A DNA stretch of 64,000 nt from CAWBRT01 sp963832365 (GTDB taxonomy: Bacteria; Acidobacteriota; Terriglobia; Terriglobales; Acidobacteriaceae). Positions 61,995-64,000 of the stretch are shown piece by piece. Every line of letters begins with the position of its first letter. Position 1 is the first letter of the stretch. A program made the translations under genes and the position numbers. The stretch is from assembly GCA_963832365.1 (NCBI GenBank), contig CAWHUL010000005.1:83602-147601 (forward strand). Reading direction: 5' to 3'. The notes under the pieces are model-generated. The model was given only the letters and a program-made list of their open reading frames with translations, was not told the DNA's origin and did no database searches.

Positions 61995-63674
61995 TCAATG
62001 CTTTGCCTTATCCTCCCAGATGATCATTTGCATGCGAGCGTCTTTGGCGTCTGGTGCGTCGGGAACCAGTTCGAGATAGTGCTTCATGCCATCGGCAGCG
62101 TCTGCGTAGTGTTTCAACTCGCCACTAATAAGTGCCAGATTGAACCAGCCCTCCGGCCAAGTATCGAATGCTGCCAGCCCGTTCCGGTAATGCTGAACAG
62201 CGCTCTCGAAGTTTTTCTCCTGGACAGCATTCTCCGCTAGTATGCGTTCCTTGACCGCTCCTTCCGGCAGCGAAGGCCGAGAGCTCATGGCGCGCCAAGC
62301 TGCGGCGTGTTGCCGAAACTGATCGAAAATCTTCGTCTCCCAGTACGCGGCTTGGCTTTCCTCCTTGGGCACGCCCTTCATCCCATGCCTGTAAACAACG
62401 ACAAGGGCTTTTTGCGCATCGGTGTAGCCCTGTTCGGCAGCCTTGCGGTACCAGGTAATCGCCTGAGCAAAATCTTGGCGTACGCCCCAGCCCTTCTCGT
62501 ACAGCGCGCCAAGATTGACCTGGCCGAGCGCGTTACCCTGATCCGCCGCCTTTCGAAACCAGCGCATTGCTTCGGCATAATCCTGCGGCACGCCTTTTGC
62601 ATCCCGGTACATTATGCCGAGGTTGTATTGTGAGCTAGGGGTTCCCTGATCCGCAGCCTTACGATACCAGCGTACCGCTTCGGCGTAGTTCTGTGGTACG
62701 CCCCGGCCGTTTTCGTACATCCAGCCGAGATCGTTCTGTGCGGCGGGGTTACCCTGATCTGCCGCCTTGCGGTACCAGGACGCAGCTTGAACATAGTCCC
62801 TTGGCACACCCTCGCCCACGAAGTACAGCGCGCCTAGATTAAGCTGCGCGTCAGCATTGCCCTGATCCGCCGACTTACGGTACCAAGAAGCGGTCTGAGC
62901 GTGGTCCCGTTGCACTCCCTCGCCATTGGCGTACAGCACGCCTAAATTAAACTGTGCGTACGTATTGCCTTGGTCTGCCGCCTTGCGGTACCAAGACGCA
63001 GCCTGGGCGTAGTCTTGCGGCACGCCTGTGCCGCGGACGTACAGCACGCCTAACTGGAGCTGCGCGCCAGCATTGCCTTGGTCCGCCGCCTTACGGTACC
63101 AGGAAGCAGCCTGAGCGTTATCCTGTGGGACACCTTTGCCGTTGGCGTACAGCACTCCTAAGCTAAGCTGCGCGTCAGCGTCGCCTTGCTCGGCGAAAAC
63201 TCGAAAAGCGTCCGCATCCAGTCCAACCGTATCTTTGTTGATGACCTTGTTGCGCTCGAGCACAGTAACGGCCGATTGCTTCTTTTCTCCCTTGCGCAGG
63301 TAGGTGACGGTGATCGTCGTACCAGGTTTGAACGAGTTGATGATTCTTTGCAGCTCCTCGGGCTTTCCCACCGGGGTATTATTGGCGGCAACAATCACAT
63401 CACCGAACTTCAGGCCTGCTTTATCGGCGGGACCGTTCTTGAGGATTTCGATGAGCTTGATACCCTGACCCTCTGTGCTGGCGGCTTTAAAACCGACTCC
63501 TATCGAGCCTGGCTGTGGTGAAGGTGTTTGCGAACCGGCTGTTGCCGCCTGCCCACTTGTATCTGTCTGTGGCGCGGCATTGCCCCCTTGAGCCTGGGCC
63601 GGCGGTCCGACTGCAACGGCAATTCCGATCATTAGCAACGTAACCAGCGCGCACCATATATTCTTTCTGCTCAT
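61995..63674 (-). CDS. Secreted PDZ + Sel1-repeat protein with shared TPR-like module (paralogue 4)
   Basis: 559 residues. Signal peptide (LVTLLMIGIAVAVGPPAQAQ), then a PDZ domain (IKLIEILKNGPADKAGLKFG; GDVIVAANNTPVGKPEEL). Eight or so Sel1 repeats of 36 residues follow (AQLxLGVLYxxGxGVPQDxAQAASWYRKAADQGN). The C-terminal shared module is AAAWRAMSSRP, WPEGWFNLALISGELKHY and YLELVPDAPDAKDARMQMII. ATG at 63674 has GGAG six bases upstream; 63686 is an alternative. It is on the opposite strand to paralogues 1-3. Confidence 0.85.
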   Translation of the reverse strand: MSRKNIWCALVTLLMIGIAVAVGPPAQAQGGNAAPQTDTSGQAATAGSQTPSPQPGSIGVGFKAASTEGQGIKLIEILKNGPADKAGLKFGDVIVAANNTPVGKPEELQRIINSFKPGTTITVTYLRKGEKKQSAVTVLERNKVINKDTVGLDADAFRVFAEQGDADAQLSLGVLYANGKGVPQDNAQAASWYRKAADQGNAGAQLQLGVLYVRGTGVPQDYAQAASWYRKAADQGNTYAQFNLGVLYANGEGVQRDHAQTASWYRKSADQGNADAQLNLGALYFVGEGVPRDYVQAASWYRKAADQGNPAAQNDLGWMYENGRGVPQNYAEAVRWYRKAADQGTPSSQYNLGIMYRDAKGVPQDYAEAMRWFRKAADQGNALGQVNLGALYEKGWGVRQDFAQAITWYRKAAEQGYTDAQKALVVVYRHGMKGVPKEESQAAYWETKIFDQFRQHAAAWRAMSSRPSLPEGAVKERILAENAVQEKNFESAVQHYRNGLAAFDTWPEGWFNLALISGELKHYADAADGMKHYLELVPDAPDAKDARMQMIIWEDKAKH

Positions 63675-63702
63675 TTGATTCTCCATCGTCGTTGAAAGCA
63701 GT

Positions 63703-64000
63703 TCAGCGTTTCGCCTTGTCTTCCCAAATGATCATTTGCTCGCGCCGCATCTTTGGCGTCTGGGGCATCGGGAAGCAGTTCGAGATAGTGCTTCATGCGA
63801 TCAGTGGCTTCGGCATAGTTGTTCTGCTCGGCATAAATGATCGCCAGGTTGAACCAGCCCGCCGGCCACATCGGCTGAAGCTCCAGTCCACTCTCAAAAT
63901 GTTCGATCGCGGAATCAATGTTTTTCTCCTTGAGGAGCTGGAGCGGCCATTTTGCTGTCGCCTTCTTCAGACTTCTTCTTAGCGGCGTGGAGTGGGGTGG
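63703..64000 (-). CDS. Shared TPR-like module protein, partial and frameshifted (paralogue 5)
   Basis: Open from the window edge: ATAKWPLQLLKEKNIDSAIE, then MWPAGWFNLAIIYAEQNNY and YLELLPDAPDAKDA. At about 63745 one extra base shifts the frame. Without it the reading continues REQMIIWEDKAKR to a stop at 63703, ending exactly like paralogue 4. The 5' end lies outside the window. The single-base defect may be a sequencing error. Confidence 0.7.

Noticed and set aside
1..64000. CRISPR array
   Set aside because: No regularly spaced direct repeats with unique spacers were seen. The palindromic repeats are dispersed and the TTTCAAG cluster is inverted and irregular.

Overview
The window looks like a piece of an Acidobacteriota genome (Terriglobales-like). 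The evidence is a high G+C content, short palindromic repeats scattered between genes, NHL-repeat and small secreted proteins of the kind common in that phylum, and a complete aprBA-qmoABC-sat set as known from sulfur-metabolising acidobacteria. The assignment is by gene content only. No rRNA or phylogenetic marker was tested.

Layout. (1) 1-6841, minus strand: a surface-glycan operon with two CgeB-like glycosyltransferases (the first frameshifted and cut by the window edge), a GT4 glycosyltransferase, a nucleotide-sugar epimerase, a clan GH-A glycosidase whose barrel appears circularly permuted, and a methyltransferase. Successive genes overlap as ATGA at several junctions. (2) 7.1-25.9 kb: mixed housekeeping and signalling. 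It holds an NHL-repeat lipoprotein, two sigma-54 activators, a membrane histidine kinase, two small dimerisation-domain-only proteins, a glutamate-dehydrogenase-like pseudoenzyme, FabI, TsaE, the NAD(P)HX repair enzyme and a K+ channel. Ten copies of a hairpin repeat lie between genes, all at or before 22.2 kb and all in one orientation. (3) 26.0-39.5 kb: the sulfur locus. A TauE/SafE permease diverges from aprB-aprA, followed by a zinc-ribbon protein, a YkgJ-type cysteine-cluster protein, qmoABC, sat, a small membrane protein, a second TauE/SafE permease and a DUF4881-like lipoprotein. Sat activates sulfate to APS, AprBA reduces APS to sulfite and AMP, QmoABC links AprBA to quinol, and the permeases may move sulfur oxyanions. 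No dsrAB is present, so the physiological direction cannot be fixed here. A PEP-synthase-like protein with an unfamiliar C-terminal domain follows at 39.9 kb. (4) 42.7-46.6 kb: a sigma factor/anti-sigma pair, a DUF3106-like protein and hypothetical proteins. (5) 47.1-58.1 kb: a branched-chain amino acid ABC transporter (livHMGF) with two paralogous binding proteins, a 2-hydroxyacid dehydrogenase, an aminotransferase and a large arylsulfatase. (6) 58.8 kb to the end: a tRNA-Val 3' half next to its terminator marks a probable integration junction. Beyond it lie five consecutive genes that share one TPR-like module fused to different partners (unknown, DUF1566-like, PDZ plus Sel1).

Three genes (1-1468, 43115-43797, 63703-64000) each appear broken by one base. 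They may be sequencing errors or real lesions.
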